Below, in pieces: positions 18,422 through 26,866 of a stretch of DNA of 45,001 bases (its first letter is position 1; every line of letters begins with the position of its first letter). The DNA lies in the NCBI GenBank assembly GCA_023251455.1, contig JAHEYT010000060.1:1-45001 (forward strand), in the 5' to 3' direction. Source of the stretch: Bacteroidota bacterium. Its GTDB lineage: Bacteria > Bacteroidota > Bacteroidia > Bacteroidales > Prolixibacteraceae. The notes below the pieces were generated by a model that worked only from the letters and a program-made list of their open reading frames with translations, was not told where the DNA came from and ran no database searches. The position numbers and the translations under genes are program-made.

Positions 18422-20395
18422 ATGGCATTTAGTGATCCACCATATGTAGATAAGAATTCTGAGAGGTGCGAAGAATCAGTTCTAAAAACGAGATCGATCT
18501 TTTCAAAGAGGAATGGTTTTATTACCCGTGAAGTTAACGCCGATGATTATGGGGTTGATTTATATGGGGAAATAATCATAGATAATGGAGCATCTGCCCA
18601 ATTTTTTCCTATTCAGATTAAAAGTACTCAAAAAGCACAACTTATTTATAAAGGCAGTAAGAGCTATCTTACTTTGCCTTTTTCAACAAGCAGGCTGGGC
18701 TATTTGTATAAAGATCTTTCCTATTCTGGATTAATTGTCTTTTATGATGAATCTTCGGAGAATCTATATTATGATTTTGTGACTAATATTCTTAATCAAA
18801 TATTACTTGATAGAAAGGATACTAAGTGGATGGCTCAGGATAAGGTTACAATAGCTTTCCCCGAGGATAACTTATTAGATAATAATTGTATTCGTGAAAT
18901 TCATAAGATCATAAGTCTGAGATTTGAAAAAATTCAACAAGCTATTTACGATTCCCAGAATAGGATTGATCTTGGTTTCTCACTATTAGAAAATCGTTCA
19001 ATTAATCATTCGGCGGATCGTGCGCAGAAGATCGTTTCAGCTCTTGAAAAAATAGGACCTGTTCTGTTTAACGAGCGCAGATACCCGGAATTAATTGAAT
19101 ATTTAGAACAGCTACCTAAAATATATATAGATAAACCCCAAATGGCATATTTGGCTGCACTTGTATATACTGAAAATGGAAATGTCCTGAGTGCAGATTA
19201 TTTTCTTAAGTTATGCGAACGGTACAAAAAGTTTTACTCCGAAAAAGAATGGGAAGCTTTGTTGCTACAGCGATCGAGGACCGACTTCCTTTTAGGTCAC
19301 TATACGAATAATGAACTTTTGGCAAAACTGAAAGCTCTAAGAACAGAAGTAAGTTCTCCTGAAAATTCTATGAATTTAGAAATAAATATTAACCAGTTTC
19401 AGTTAGTTGAAGCAATCCATAGTCTTGAAATTGATGAAGAACTTTACAATAAAACAAATGAAATTTATGCGCGAATAGAAGATTTGGATATTAATGCCGA
19501 GCAAAAAAACTTTCAGATATTATTCCAGACCGATAACCTGGTTGGGGCTATCTTTCCTAAGCTTTTAAATTCGTTAAATGATAGAAGATTATATGACAGA
19601 GTTCATTCTTCATTCATTAAAAATAATCAGGAAAAACTTGAATTAATAAACGTTACGTTTGAGAGGGTTTTCAGAAAAATAAACGAAGTGCATGATTTCG
19701 CTGAAAAGAATGAAAACAAACTTCTATTAGCTTCTGCTTATGATCGATTAGGTAAAGTTTCATTGAATTTAGATTTATGCTATTTTTTTCTTGATACGAT
19801 TCCAGATGATATTGAAGGCTTAAAAATGTCCTTAGAGGGAACAATTTCATATCAACTTAAAGCATACAATTTGTATAAAGGTCTATCTGTTTTGCCGGAG
19901 GCCTTTACCGTCCTGAATATGGCATACGAGACTCATCGCTTATCCAAAGAATGGATTGATTATAATCTTGATGAAGTTGTAACACTTTCAAAAATTAAGT
20001 CAGAAATTAGCTCGTTTGATAACGAATCATTTGCTAAAAGATTTAGTTCAGTCGTAGATCAAATTATAAATGATAGAAAGTTAGGCACATTAAACGGTCG
20101 AGACAATGCACTCAATGAGAATCAAATAGAAATGATAGCTCAGAAGATTATGGGGATTTTAAATCTGCCACCGGATCGTTTTGATAATGTAAAGAATGAA
20201 ATTGTGTCTATTGAATTTTTCAAATCCAACTGTAAAAACAATGATTTAGTTCTATTGACAAATCAGGAAGATCCTTTTTTAGGTAAGAACAAATATAGAT
20301 TTCCTTCGAAATTTGCCATTGCAAATGAAAAGACCAATGTTATTTATGCAGAGGGCTACGATGTAAAAGAGATGTTAATGAGATTAGGCATTTAG
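18422..20395 (+). CDS. DUF4365 (PD-(D/E)xK nuclease-like) protein with helical-repeat C-terminus
   Basis: 657 aa. Residues 1-140 match DUF4365: NGFITREVNADDYGVDLYGE with the acidic residue D46, then FPIQIKST (Q65-I-K67), the D...Q-x-K arrangement of PD-(D/E)xK nucleases. The remaining ~500 residues are alpha-helical and TPR-like with no motif I recognise. It lies 34 nt after hsdS on the same strand, so it belongs to the restriction island and may be a cargo defence nuclease. With hsdR frameshifted, one may wonder whether it substitutes as the effector; nothing in the sequence proves that. Confidence 0.75.
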   Translation: MAFSDPPYVDKNSERCEESVLKTRSIFSKRNGFITREVNADDYGVDLYGEIIIDNGASAQFFPIQIKSTQKAQLIYKGSKSYLTLPFSTSRLGYLYKDLSYSGLIVFYDESSENLYYDFVTNILNQILLDRKDTKWMAQDKVTIAFPEDNLLDNNCIREIHKIISLRFEKIQQAIYDSQNRIDLGFSLLENRSINHSADRAQKIVSALEKIGPVLFNERRYPELIEYLEQLPKIYIDKPQMAYLAALVYTENGNVLSADYFLKLCERYKKFYSEKEWEALLLQRSRTDFLLGHYTNNELLAKLKALRTEVSSPENSMNLEININQFQLVEAIHSLEIDEELYNKTNEIYARIEDLDINAEQKNFQILFQTDNLVGAIFPKLLNSLNDRRLYDRVHSSFIKNNQEKLELINVTFERVFRKINEVHDFAEKNENKLLLASAYDRLGKVSLNLDLCYFFLDTIPDDIEGLKMSLEGTISYQLKAYNLYKGLSVLPEAFTVLNMAYETHRLSKEWIDYNLDEVVTLSKIKSEISSFDNESFAKRFSSVVDQIINDRKLGTLNGRDNALNENQIEMIAQKIMGILNLPPDRFDNVKNEIVSIEFFKSNCKNNDLVLLTNQEDPFLGKNKYRFPSKFAIANEKTNVIYAEGYDVKEMLMRLGI

Positions 20396-20412
20396 TTAAA
20401 ATTGATCGAATT

Positions 20413-21228
20413 ATGAAAATCACTATGCACGAATCTTTAGATAAAATTGATTTTCCTGAAACCGTTTATAAATATCGTTGTTGGGACAATCCTTTACATC
20501 AAAGTATTATAAAACAAAGAAAGGTCTTTATGGCTGCTCCTTCGTCCTTTGAAGATCCGTTAGATTGTAAATTTCCTGTTCGATGGGACCTTTTGACTGA
20601 CGAAGATATTTACAATCATTATTTTGGTGATTCAATAAATAGACATCCTGAATGGTCTCGTCAACAGCATCGGAAATTTGCCAGAGACTGGTCTAAAAAG
20701 TCGGCGGTAAGGCAACCTGAGATTGTCGCGGACCATCAACAAAAAACTTTTCGGGATTACGATGAACATGTTGGCATTTTAAGCCTGACAGCCAATCCTT
20801 CATTAATGAAAATGTGGGAAGAGTATTCCTGTCAACATGAAGGTTTTGTCGTTGGCTTTAATTCGCGAATAATGTTCGACTATTTAGGTGGAGGAGGGCA
20901 AGTTCAATATGTGGATAAAATCCCAATAATATATCCCTCACCAAAGCACAATTTCGATGAGCAGAGAAACTTACAAATATTCCATAAATTATCACAATGG
21001 AGTTTTGAAGAAGAATATCGAACCACTAGATTTGGTGAATTGCCGTTAACGATAAGAGATAGGACAATTGAATTACCGATAGAAGCTTACAAGGAAATCA
21101 TAATCGGCGATAAAATGCCAGCTCATTTTATTGCCGAAATACTTGATTTAATTTCTTCAGAAATGAGTCATGTTGAAGTAATGAAGGCAAAGATTATTGA
21201 TGATGAAATAGTTATTGATAGACTGTAG
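20413..21228 (+). CDS. DUF2971 family protein
   Basis: 271 aa. Family features: VYKYRCWDN at the start, APSSFEDPLDCKFP (the usual S-x-FNDPFD region), VGILSLTANPSLMKMWEEYSCQHEGFVVGF (the usual S-L-S...MW-x-HYA..H-x-G pattern) and a late WSFEEEYR. It follows the DUF4365 gene by 17 nt and is very likely cotranscribed. DUF2971 proteins are common in defence islands and near phage genes; no biochemical function is known to me. The last gene of the plus-strand restriction island. Confidence 0.85.
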   Translation: MKITMHESLDKIDFPETVYKYRCWDNPLHQSIIKQRKVFMAAPSSFEDPLDCKFPVRWDLLTDEDIYNHYFGDSINRHPEWSRQQHRKFARDWSKKSAVRQPEIVADHQQKTFRDYDEHVGILSLTANPSLMKMWEEYSCQHEGFVVGFNSRIMFDYLGGGGQVQYVDKIPIIYPSPKHNFDEQRNLQIFHKLSQWSFEEEYRTTRFGELPLTIRDRTIELPIEAYKEIIIGDKMPAHFIAEILDLISSEMSHVEVMKAKIIDDEIVIDRL

Positions 21229-21491
21229 TTTATGTTTAAATTCAGGATAAATAAAATTTTACTGCTACTTTTTTAACGATTCAATCGTTCTCAGATTAGC
21301 CGATTAAAGGAACAATATTTTCATCAAACCATTCAAAGGCTTTTTCCTAATTGTAATTTATTTCCTGACTTAATTGTGTCCTTCCATATAAAGGATAAAA
21401 AGAGTAAAATTAAAAATCGGATTGAAGCAAAAATAACAGGCATTTGCTTTCTTAATTATCGTTCAGCAATTATTAATCACCTCATAAAAAT
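21229..21491. other. Intergenic stretch between convergent islands
   Basis: 263 bp with no convincing gene. On the minus strand, 21298-21348 reads EKAFEWFDENIVPLIG between two stops, which looks like the worn C-terminus of a lost gene. No terminator hairpin with a T-run was found, although two operons converge here. Confidence 0.35.
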
Positions 21492-22145
21492 TCAGAGCAG
21501 GACTACCTGACCGATAGATGTTTCTTTCTCAACCATCAATTCTTGAAAAAAAGAAGAAATTCCATTTATATAGTTTTCAATGAATTTTCTTCTATAAATA
21601 AGAATAAACGAAGGGTGATGTACAGGAACATAAATAATTTCATCAATTATAAACGATTGGTAATTGAAATTTTCATCAAGAGAGAATGAATTGTGCGAAT
21701 GTTTCCCAAGTACAAATTGTGCTACCTGCTTTCCCAGAAGAAAAATAATCGAAGGTTTCAATATTTCTATTTCATCCGCTAAGTTCGGATAACATTTTTC
21801 CATTTCATGTTTAAGTGGATACCTGATCTTACTATTGTTGAGTGGTAGGCATTTTACTACGTTCGTTTTATAGAAAGATATATCATCCCAATATAGCTTC
21901 TCAATTTGATTTATTAATGCACCTGATCTTGTATGAGGGGATAATGGTATTTTTTCCTCTTCATCTGTAATTAAAACAGATGAAAGCCCAACCCAAAAAA
22001 CACTGGCTTTTTTATATTTATCGAGAACAGGAAGCTGATTTAAGTACAAGCCGCAAGCTTTACACTTTCTTCTACTGGTGTCGATTGTTATATTACCGTC
22101 GCTTGTGGATTTTTTTGTCATCTTTAGATCATATCTGTCTTGCAA
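21492..22145 (-). CDS. Uracil-DNA-glycosylase-superfamily protein with Fe-S cysteines
   Basis: 217 aa from 22145; an ATG at 22121, just 2 nt past the upstream stop, is an equally good start. The layout follows family 4/5 UDGs: cysteines C28, C31, C98 and C117 in the positions of the 4Fe-4S ligands (CKAC, VVKC, EKC), the helix ILKPSIIFLLGKQVAQFVLG, and the second active-site motif HHPSF (175-179). The first motif is unusual: families 4/5 have G-E-A/P-P-G here, whereas this protein reads VGLSSV (51-56), lacking the usual residues. That suggests a different base or nucleoside substrate, or loss of activity. Fourth gene of the overlapping operon. Confidence 0.75.
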   Translation of the reverse strand: MQDRYDLKMTKKSTSDGNITIDTSRRKCKACGLYLNQLPVLDKYKKASVFWVGLSSVLITDEEEKIPLSPHTRSGALINQIEKLYWDDISFYKTNVVKCLPLNNSKIRYPLKHEMEKCYPNLADEIEILKPSIIFLLGKQVAQFVLGKHSHNSFSLDENFNYQSFIIDEIIYVPVHHPSFILIYRRKFIENYINGISSFFQELMVEKETSIGQVVLL

Positions 22146-23470
22146 ATATAATCACGTATAAGTTTTAAACTAACTTTTGAATGGTTAATACTGTGAAAAT
22201 TGAACTGTTTCCTTCCGATCAGATGTGTAAGTTTTCCATCGGGGTTAATGGTGTCAATATCCAAACCTGGATATCTTCTTTTTAAGTTTTCATATAACAA
22301 TGTACCATGATAGGTCCGAAATTGAAATACACTAGTTCTAAATTTTGAACCATGCATTAAGGACAATTTTTTTATCTCAAGCGCTAAATTGTATGTCATT
22401 TCCATATCCTCTAACGTTTCATCGGGAAATCCATATATGAAATAGCATTTTACATTTATTTTTGCTTTAAATAATTTCTCTACGTTTTCTTTTATCAATC
22501 TGATATCATGAGTCTTATTCATGGACTTAAGAATAATCGGTGACCCGGATTCAATTCCGATAAATAGTTCATAGCATCCGGATTCTTTTAGCTTCATAAG
22601 TAAATCCTCTCCAACGCCTTTAAATGTCTTGATGTGAGCCATAGATCGCCATTGAAAATCAAATTTTGAAAAGATATCTATCGCGTTGGTTATGGAATCT
22701 TTTGATTTCAGGAACAAATCATCAAGAACCCTGATTGATACTGTTTCAGGATTTTGGGTCTTGATATAATTAAGTTCCCTGACAATGGAATCAGTTGATC
22801 GTTCTCTGGCAGGATATTCTTTATTTAATGATCTGGCAGCAGCACAAAATGAACAGTTATAAATGCATCCACGGCTGGTCACAATACTTGCTTCCAGATT
22901 ATCAAAATAATTTAGATTAGGTTCATTGTTGAAAAAGTCCCGATTCAATAATATAGTCGAGATGTCCTTTATGAAATAAATAGATTTACGATTGATATCA
23001 AATACCCGCCGGTTGGGGATTTCGACCTTAGATTTTTCTTTGACCTGGTTGAGAATAATATCAGGAGTAATTAACTCTCCATCTCCGGTTACAACATCAA
23101 TTTGATTAATCGTTTTCCATTGCAGTATTTGAGGATATAGTGTTCTTGTAGCAAGTCCACCAATAATTATATGCACTTTAAAATTTATCGACTCGACTAT
23201 CTCTTTAACAAGTTTAAGATTGGTGGAAAAAATATTGATTGCGAGAAATTCTGGTTGCCTCCTTCTGATGATCGATTTTAGCTTTGGGAGAGAAATATTC
23301 TGTATAATGCTGTCAATTAGCTCGACCTGAATGTTTTGAAGTTTCAAAAACGTTGCAATATATCCAAGACCTATTGGGGGAAGAGAATCTTCCTCATCCG
23401 TTTTTTGATAACCTCTAAAAAGAGGGGAATTAATAATCAGAACAGCACTTTTATTCTTTTTGTAAGTCAT
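22124..23470 (-). CDS. B12-binding-domain radical SAM protein
   Basis: 448 aa of the BchE-like class. An N-terminal cobalamin-binding Rossmann-like domain (about 8-150: PPIGLGYIATFLKLQNIQVELID, then IIIGGLATRTLYPQIL and IDVVTGDGELI) is followed by the radical SAM barrel with the cluster motif C202-x3-C206-x2-C209 (CIYNCSFC), ELFIGIESGS and YFIYGFPDET. Such enzymes methylate or rearrange unactivated carbons; the substrate cannot be read from sequence. It overlaps the PIN gene by 20 nt and the UDG-like gene by 22 nt, so all are translated together. Its presence in a defence-type operon beside a glycosylase-fold protein is unusual and points to nucleobase or nucleotide chemistry (inference). Confidence 0.85.
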   Translation of the reverse strand: MTYKKNKSAVLIINSPLFRGYQKTDEEDSLPPIGLGYIATFLKLQNIQVELIDSIIQNISLPKLKSIIRRRQPEFLAINIFSTNLKLVKEIVESINFKVHIIIGGLATRTLYPQILQWKTINQIDVVTGDGELITPDIILNQVKEKSKVEIPNRRVFDINRKSIYFIKDISTILLNRDFFNNEPNLNYFDNLEASIVTSRGCIYNCSFCAAARSLNKEYPARERSTDSIVRELNYIKTQNPETVSIRVLDDLFLKSKDSITNAIDIFSKFDFQWRSMAHIKTFKGVGEDLLMKLKESGCYELFIGIESGSPIILKSMNKTHDIRLIKENVEKLFKAKINVKCYFIYGFPDETLEDMEMTYNLALEIKKLSLMHGSKFRTSVFQFRTYHGTLLYENLKRRYPGLDIDTINPDGKLTHLIGRKQFNFHSINHSKVSLKLIRDYICKTDMI

Positions 23471-23966
23471 TAATCAACTTTTTGATCTCATTGAGTGGAA
23501 CCCGGATATTTATTTTTGGATATTCTTTTAATTTCATTTCTGCTGTTTCTTTCGATATCATCCGTTTAATAACCAATTCCTTAATCACCCACAGCACACC
23601 TCGTACATCCAAATTAATTCTTTTGGAAATATTTCGCAGTGCTTTATCTGAGCTTAACAAGATACCCTCCAGTCGAATTGCCAATTCAAGAACAGAGCTA
23701 TCCGCATAGCTTAATCCAGCGTACTTATCGTAGATTAGCTGAATTGATTCGAAGTCTCCATTGGAATCGACAATTAACGAGGAATTATCAATAAACTTAC
23801 CCATTTCGACTAGTTGAACCTCATCTCTGATCTCGCTAATCACTTGTGGTGTTGTATAAAAGCTATATTCAAGTAGAAAAAAATCATTCAGTAAATTTAG
23901 ATCTGCCAGATCAAAAAGAACGCATGAATCATTGATTAATATTTTGCTTTTACCTAACACTTGCAA
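23451..23966 (-). CDS. PIN-domain protein
   Basis: 171 aa. PIN-fold acidic residues appear in order: D13 (INDSCVLFDL), E45/E49 (PQVISEIRDE), D89 (SYADSSVLELA) and D107 (ILLSSDKAL), as expected for a metal-dependent ribonuclease of the VapC/DUF3368-like group. It overlaps the XRE-ImmA gene by 17 nt and the radical SAM gene by 20 nt. XRE-Zn-protease plus PIN pairs are known as toxin-antitoxin-like modules. Here the pair appears fused by operon structure to two further enzymes. Confidence 0.78.
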   Translation of the reverse strand: MQVLGKSKILINDSCVLFDLADLNLLNDFFLLEYSFYTTPQVISEIRDEVQLVEMGKFIDNSSLIVDSNGDFESIQLIYDKYAGLSYADSSVLELAIRLEGILLSSDKALRNISKRINLDVRGVLWVIKELVIKRMISKETAEMKLKEYPKINIRVPLNEIKKLINDLQKE

Positions 23967-25026
23967 TGTCTTTTCTGATCTTGTTTATACTTACATTCAT
24001 AAGGCTTGCAGCCTTACTTAAGCTGATAAAATCCTCAGCTAATGCCCTGTTCATGAGCTGTTCAAATAACCTTAACCGTTCGTCCCCAACGTATTTTCCT
24101 GGCTCATTCTTCTGCCCATACGTTTTGCTCATGTAGATCATCCACCTTTGGTAGTAGGTTTGTGAGATTACCTCTATCTCAAGAAGTCTATGAACGGTAG
24201 CTCTGATTGAAATGCCATAATATTCTTTAATGGATATTAGTTCTTGTATATTGATATAACTTCGGTGGAGACCTCCGATCATAGCTATAAGCTTTTCACT
24301 TGGGATCAAAAAACTACTTGCAAAATGATGACATAATCTTTCGATCTCCTTATTTTCAAAAATATGTTTGCTATCAAAATTTAGTAATATATGGGCCAAT
24401 TCATGAATTAACGTAAATCTAATTCTTTCAATGGGTTTCGAATTGGTATTAACAATAACTACCGGAATCGAATTGTCAACCAGAAAAGAAAAACCATCAA
24501 TCTCATCTACTTCTTCGATTAACAATACTTTAACCCCGTTTAACTCAAGGGTCTCGATCAAACTGGGAATAGGATTATTTCCTAGATTCCAGTTGTCTCT
24601 CAGCAGACTGGCTGCCTTTGACGTATCATTTTTGTCTTTTATCACTAATTTGCTGAGTGGATTTACAAACGTTGACTCAATTCCAAGAATGGACTCCAAT
24701 TCTAAAAATCGTTCGACATAGTCTTTGGCTTTTTCGATAATTGACTCTTCTGTATTTTTTAAAAGGGTGGTTCTTTTCCGAAATGAAATGTTGCTGAGGT
24801 TTAATATTTCTTTCTTTAAAAAATATTCAGGCTTAACATTCAGAGATTTTGATAGCGCTATTAGAACTTCATTGGTGGGGTTCATTACACCTTGCTCATA
24901 CTTAGAAAGTGCTTGCTTGGTAACCAGATTATTCAATGAATCCGATAATTCCTGAAGTGACATCCCTGCCATTTTTCTGGCCTGCTTTATTCGGATACTT
25001 AAATAATTCACTATTTCTAAATTCAT
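23950..25026 (-). CDS. XRE helix-turn-helix / ImmA-IrrE metallopeptidase regulator
   Basis: 358 aa from the ATG at 25026 (MNLEIVNYLSIRIKQAR); an in-frame ATG at 25074 lies inside the operator-like dyad and is less likely. The N-terminal XRE HTH (about 8-60, MSLQELSDSLNNLVTKQALSKYEQG) is followed by an ImmA/IrrE (COG2856) zinc protease with HELAH at 208-212 and a downstream CHHFASSFLIP glutamate/histidine region. Such proteins repress their own promoter and are relieved by proteolysis. First gene of the four-gene minus-strand operon and its likely switch. Confidence 0.88.
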   Translation of the reverse strand: MNLEIVNYLSIRIKQARKMAGMSLQELSDSLNNLVTKQALSKYEQGVMNPTNEVLIALSKSLNVKPEYFLKKEILNLSNISFRKRTTLLKNTEESIIEKAKDYVERFLELESILGIESTFVNPLSKLVIKDKNDTSKAASLLRDNWNLGNNPIPSLIETLELNGVKVLLIEEVDEIDGFSFLVDNSIPVVIVNTNSKPIERIRFTLIHELAHILLNFDSKHIFENKEIERLCHHFASSFLIPSEKLIAMIGGLHRSYINIQELISIKEYYGISIRATVHRLLEIEVISQTYYQRWMIYMSKTYGQKNEPGKYVGDERLRLFEQLMNRALAEDFISLSKAASLMNVSINKIRKDIASVR

Positions 25027-25028
25027 TA

Positions 25029-25088
25029 TACAATATTTTGTTGACAAATATATAAAAAATGCTTTAAATGTCAACCAATAATATTGTA
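25029..25088 (-). promoter_or_regulatory. Two-part dyad operator before the XRE-ImmA operon
   Basis: Half-sites TACAATATT (25029-25037) and GTTGACA (25040-25046) are mirrored by TGTCAAC (25069-25075) and AATATTGTA (25080-25088). The dyad starts 2 nt upstream of the XRE-ImmA ATG and would span the promoter, as expected for self-repression by the XRE domain. Confidence 0.6.
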
Positions 25089-25230
25089 AAATATTACCAT
25101 TGTAGGTTTTACAAATAGGCCACGCGTTTGCTTGGCAGCAGGATATTTTTTATTTTTTTCTTTGAAGATTACCATATTGGCTTGTTGTTCATGTCGCTTT
25201 TCATTCATTATTGTAATGTAGTAACTTGTT

Positions 25231-25489
25231 ACACTCAAATTTTCGACAAAGTTATTGATCGTTTCCCGGAACGGTAAAGGGGAACTCGCTTTTCGTGGCT
25301 CGTTTCCTTCGGATGCGTTCAGTTTCATGGATTGCCCATTTCGGGCATGAAACTGACATGCACCCCGTTGACCTGATCCGTGACAACTCAATGTTGGTAC
25401 GCCAAAAATTTAAGTTTAACGGCGTGCCAGTTAATCCTTTGTTTTTTCAAGGGAGCCAAAATAAGTCCGCAGGGCAGCGGCAAAATCAA
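25231..25489 (+). promoter_or_regulatory. Structured leader, class 1, long form (copy 1)
   Basis: It aligns with the leaders at 32953 and 34848. Blocks shared are AAAGTTATT, CCGGAA and A-AAGGG near the 5' end. The internal stem CAGTTTCATG / CATGAAACTG (25320-25329 and 25346-25355) occupies the position of an unrelated stem in the other copies. The next stem is GGTACGCC / GGCGTGCC (25396-25403 and 25421-25428), then a small variable stem, then the core ATAAGTCCGCAGGGCAGCGG (25461-25480). The downstream ATG is 9 nt after the core. Different sequence with preserved pairing argues for a functional RNA. 25089-25230 holds nothing recognisable. Confidence 0.7.
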
Positions 25490-25924
25490 ATGAAAGATGA
25501 TAATGGATGGGAAATTGTTTCCACGTATTCAACCAAGCAAGCTGTTGATGACGGGTTTCTTGTAAAGGTTGATAGTGAAGCCTCAAAGGAAGCAGGAATT
25601 AAGTTCCCGGTTTACCTGACACGTGCTGTATGGGACAAGTACGTTGAAGTTCCGAAAGGTATGGAGCAGCTTCAAAACCTTTCAGGTCGCCTTTGGGATG
25701 TGCTGTACATGTTTGCTTTTCAAGCCCGGAAAGTTTCTTCCAACTTTTTACAGTATGATTTTATCAGCTACCTGCCTGATGAAGGTAACTGGGAGCCCAA
25801 TGAAACGCTTGAATCTCCCGAAAATCGACTCAACAGACTGGTTACCCTCAAAGCAGTAATTCAGGCTCAGGATTTCGACGATCCATCTCCAGCTATTTTT
25901 ATTATGAAGCCAAGCGAAGACTGA
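25490..25924 (+). CDS. DUF6573 family protein
   Basis: 144 aa from the ATG at 25490, chosen because it lies 9 nt after the class 1 leader core; the frame is open upstream but that part is leader RNA. The sequence matches DUF6573: WEIVSTYSTKQAVDDGFLVKVDSEASKEAGIKFPVYLTRAVWDKYV, GRLWDVLYMFAFQ, LKAVIQAQDFDDPSPAIFIM and an ExD end. DUF6573 is common on plasmids and conjugative elements, and its function is unknown. It heads a three-gene run ended by a terminator. Confidence 0.82.
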   Translation: MKDDNGWEIVSTYSTKQAVDDGFLVKVDSEASKEAGIKFPVYLTRAVWDKYVEVPKGMEQLQNLSGRLWDVLYMFAFQARKVSSNFLQYDFISYLPDEGNWEPNETLESPENRLNRLVTLKAVIQAQDFDDPSPAIFIMKPSED

Positions 25925-25926
25925 CC

Positions 25927-26196
25927 ATGGCAACCGAAAAATCTTCAGAAAACTTCCTCCAGTCGGGGGAAGTTTCTTTTAAAGGCTTTATTGCCGGACT
26001 TGCCGAATCCAAAGACAAGTACAACCGACACAAAAGCATGGTACTCTATGGGTCCACTTTCGTTATTTCAGCATACCGAACCGGAGAAAAGCTGTTGGTG
26101 AAACAGGAATTCAATATTGACGAACTGACCAAAGCCCGACGTTTTTACCGGTCTATCCGCTTTTTTAAGAATCATTCAACCTGGTTACAGGAATAA
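25927..26196 (+). CDS. Hypothetical protein of the conjugative element
   Basis: 89 aa, soluble, basic, no recognised domain. It starts 2 nt after the DUF6573 stop and precedes the next small gene by 9 nt, so the three form one operon. The compact beta-rich centre (HKSMVLYGSTFVISAYRTGEKLLVKQEF) is followed by a helical C-terminus rich in Arg and aromatics, compatible with nucleic-acid binding. No function assigned. Confidence 0.6.
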   Translation: MATEKSSENFLQSGEVSFKGFIAGLAESKDKYNRHKSMVLYGSTFVISAYRTGEKLLVKQEFNIDELTKARRFYRSIRFFKNHSTWLQE

Positions 26197-26205
26197 CAAG
26201 GTATT

Positions 26206-26433
26206 ATGGGAAAACACTGGACAGCTTATCTGCCGGAAGCCGGTAGGATAAAACGAAAAGGAGAAGACATTCTGTACCTGCATCGATTATTGGGGCAGGC
26301 AAAAGCCGAAGTTCAGCAGCTCACCAGAAAGATTACCGAACTGGAAGATGAAACCTTTCAAATGGCAAAGGTGGATTGGTCAATCGAAGAAATCACGGAA
26401 GCCAGACAGAAGGCTAAACAAAGAATGAGTTAA
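26206..26433 (+). CDS. Small hypothetical protein, coiled-coil
   Basis: 75 aa. A predicted coiled coil covers about residues 22-50 (LHRLLGQAKAEVQQLTRKIT). No domain recognised. Last gene of the DUF6573 operon, ending 5 nt before a strong terminator. Confidence 0.55.
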   Translation: MGKHWTAYLPEAGRIKRKGEDILYLHRLLGQAKAEVQQLTRKITELEDETFQMAKVDWSIEEITEARQKAKQRMS

Positions 26434-26438
26434 TCATT

Positions 26439-26459
26439 GGGGCTTTTCGCCCCTTTTTT
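26439..26459 (+). terminator. Intrinsic terminator after the DUF6573 operon
   Basis: Stem GGGGC / GCCCC, loop TTTTC, then six T. Confidence 0.9.
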
Positions 26460-26535
26460 GCTCGGTAAAATTTCCGATCAAATCCAAAAGCAACAAAACC
26501 CATCTTTATTAAAGAACTATTGTACTCCCTGTAAT

Positions 26536-26700
26536 TTAAGCCTTCCTGACTTTTCTATTTTGAAGTAGATCATAACACGAACTACCTGTTTTTCTCCGCT
26601 CCAGGACACTTTTCCCATTCAGGCTGTGCAGCATCTTCAACCTGCACATAAAGGCATAGTCAGGTGAATTGCCTAATTTGTTCGGTTCATTGGCATTCAT
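26536..26700 (-). CDS. Possible small ORF (54 aa), unrecognised
   Basis: Within an otherwise gene-free 26460-27008 stretch, the minus strand reads MNANEPNKLGNSPDYAFMCR and on to LQNRKVRKA before a stop, with the frame open about 50 nt further upstream. Composition looks protein-like but there is no homology I recognise and no leader or promoter. It may be chance. Confidence 0.25.
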   Translation of the reverse strand: MNANEPNKLGNSPDYAFMCRLKMLHSLNGKSVLERRKTGSSCYDLLQNRKVRKA

Positions 26701-26866
26701 AACTGCATCTTGATCCGATACAAACAGTAACAGCTTTACCTTGCCAACGAACTATCCGGTTCAAGTCTATCTAGTAACCCTTTTCACCAATGGCTATTCG
26801 GGCAGGTCATAACTAATTTTTAAGGCAAGCTAAGAATTCTCTGCAAAGGTTGGACACGTTTATGGC

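Noticed and set aside
25071..25391. Minus-strand 106-aa open frame before the XRE operon
   Set aside because: It lies across the operator dyad and the class 1 leader; no domain, and it would read through regulatory DNA.
25295..25489. Upstream extension of the DUF6573 gene (start MARFLRM...)
   Set aside because: The frame is open, but this stretch is the class 1 structured leader. The ATG at 25490, 9 nt after the leader core, matches the spacing of the other five copies and the known protein family start.
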